From Gracilibacillus sp. YIM 98692 (GTDB lineage Bacteria > Bacillota > Bacilli > Bacillales > Amphibacillaceae): a DNA stretch of 64,000 nucleotides. Where the stretch lies: positions 124,001 to 188,000 of the forward strand of contig NZ_WIXM01000004.1 in the NCBI RefSeq assembly GCF_010993965.1, read 5' to 3'. The notes beneath the pieces were generated by a model. The model saw only the letters and a list, made by a program, of their open reading frames with translations, was not told the origin of the DNA and searched no databases. The stretch's first letter is position 1. Each line of letters opens with the position of its first letter. Position numbers and translations under genes: made by a program. Below, piece after piece: positions 63,958-64,000 of the stretch.

Positions 63958-64000
63958 GTGCATGAAAGGAATAGACAGCCAGAACCACAAAATCATTCAC
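63958..64000 (+). CDS. Start of a gene cut by the window edge
   Basis: A GTG start with AAGGAGGGG at good spacing opens a frame (HERNRQPEPQNHS) that runs off the window. Too short to identify. A 14-codon ORF (63900-63944) directly upstream may be a leader peptide. Confidence 0.5.
   Translation, partial: MHERNRQPEPQNHS

Noticed and set aside
1-64000. CRISPR arrays, tRNA or rRNA genes
   Set aside because: No regularly spaced direct repeats, no cloverleaf-like CCA-ending sequences and no rRNA signatures were seen on reading.

Overview
The window looks like part of a large, low-GC plasmid or other conjugative element of a Bacillaceae-type Firmicute. The DNA is AT-rich throughout, ribosome binding sites are strong (AAGGAGG-like) and TTG/GTG starts are frequent. 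A Bacillus-type GAAC-N4-GTTC LexA site is present. Plasmid accessory genes are dense (ssb, ArdC-type antirestriction protein, LPD1 protein, topoisomerase III, SF2 helicase, Y-family polymerase, ATP-dependent ligase), and there are no rRNA, tRNA or core metabolic genes.

Layout. (1) About 1.3-31.5 kb is a mostly co-directional backbone of DNA-processing and unknown genes. It contains ssb, a DUF6094 methyltransferase-like gene, an LPD1 protein, ArdC, a large SF2 helicase, a membrane protein, a pseudo-receiver protein, a DUF2325 protein and topB. An IS21-family element (2.5-5.0 kb) splits one gene, a group II intron (18.5-21.25 kb) sits inside the Walker A motif of the helicase, and 13.3-16.3 kb is an inserted or decayed stretch with a secreted-protein gene and an IS1380-type transposase remnant. 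(2) 31.5-33 kb has a LuxR-type regulator, a small protein with a clamp-binding-like motif and a double-HTH plus ribbon-helix-helix protein. (3) 33-53.6 kb is a secretome-rich cargo region: many signal-peptide proteins, an SLH protein, two ECF sigma/anti-sigma operons, a C39-like peptidase, a subtilase and a propeller lipoprotein. It also has two copies of a cassette made of a secreted protein and a single-pass membrane protein. (4) 50.6-64 kb carries a LexA-controlled UvrX-like polymerase, a DNA ligase, small DNA-binding-like proteins, a type II Thoeris antiphage system (TIR protein plus membrane-macro protein), a tyrosine recombinase and a second double-HTH/RHH protein.

The most interesting pattern is a family of four near-identical leaders (1.76, 8.19, 8.66 and 16.41 kb). 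Each has a GCAACC-hairpin-GGTTAGCGGG box about 33 nt after a sigma-A -10 element in three of the four, then a long intrinsic terminator, then a backbone gene or operon including the ssb operon and ardC. Two further leader-terminators (26.66 and 30.71 kb) share a GGGARTCCCCC start. Together they suggest coordinated attenuation of the transfer or establishment genes. Several genes are broken by single-base frameshifts (topB and a cluster at 57.6-62.1 kb), which could be decay or sequencing indels.
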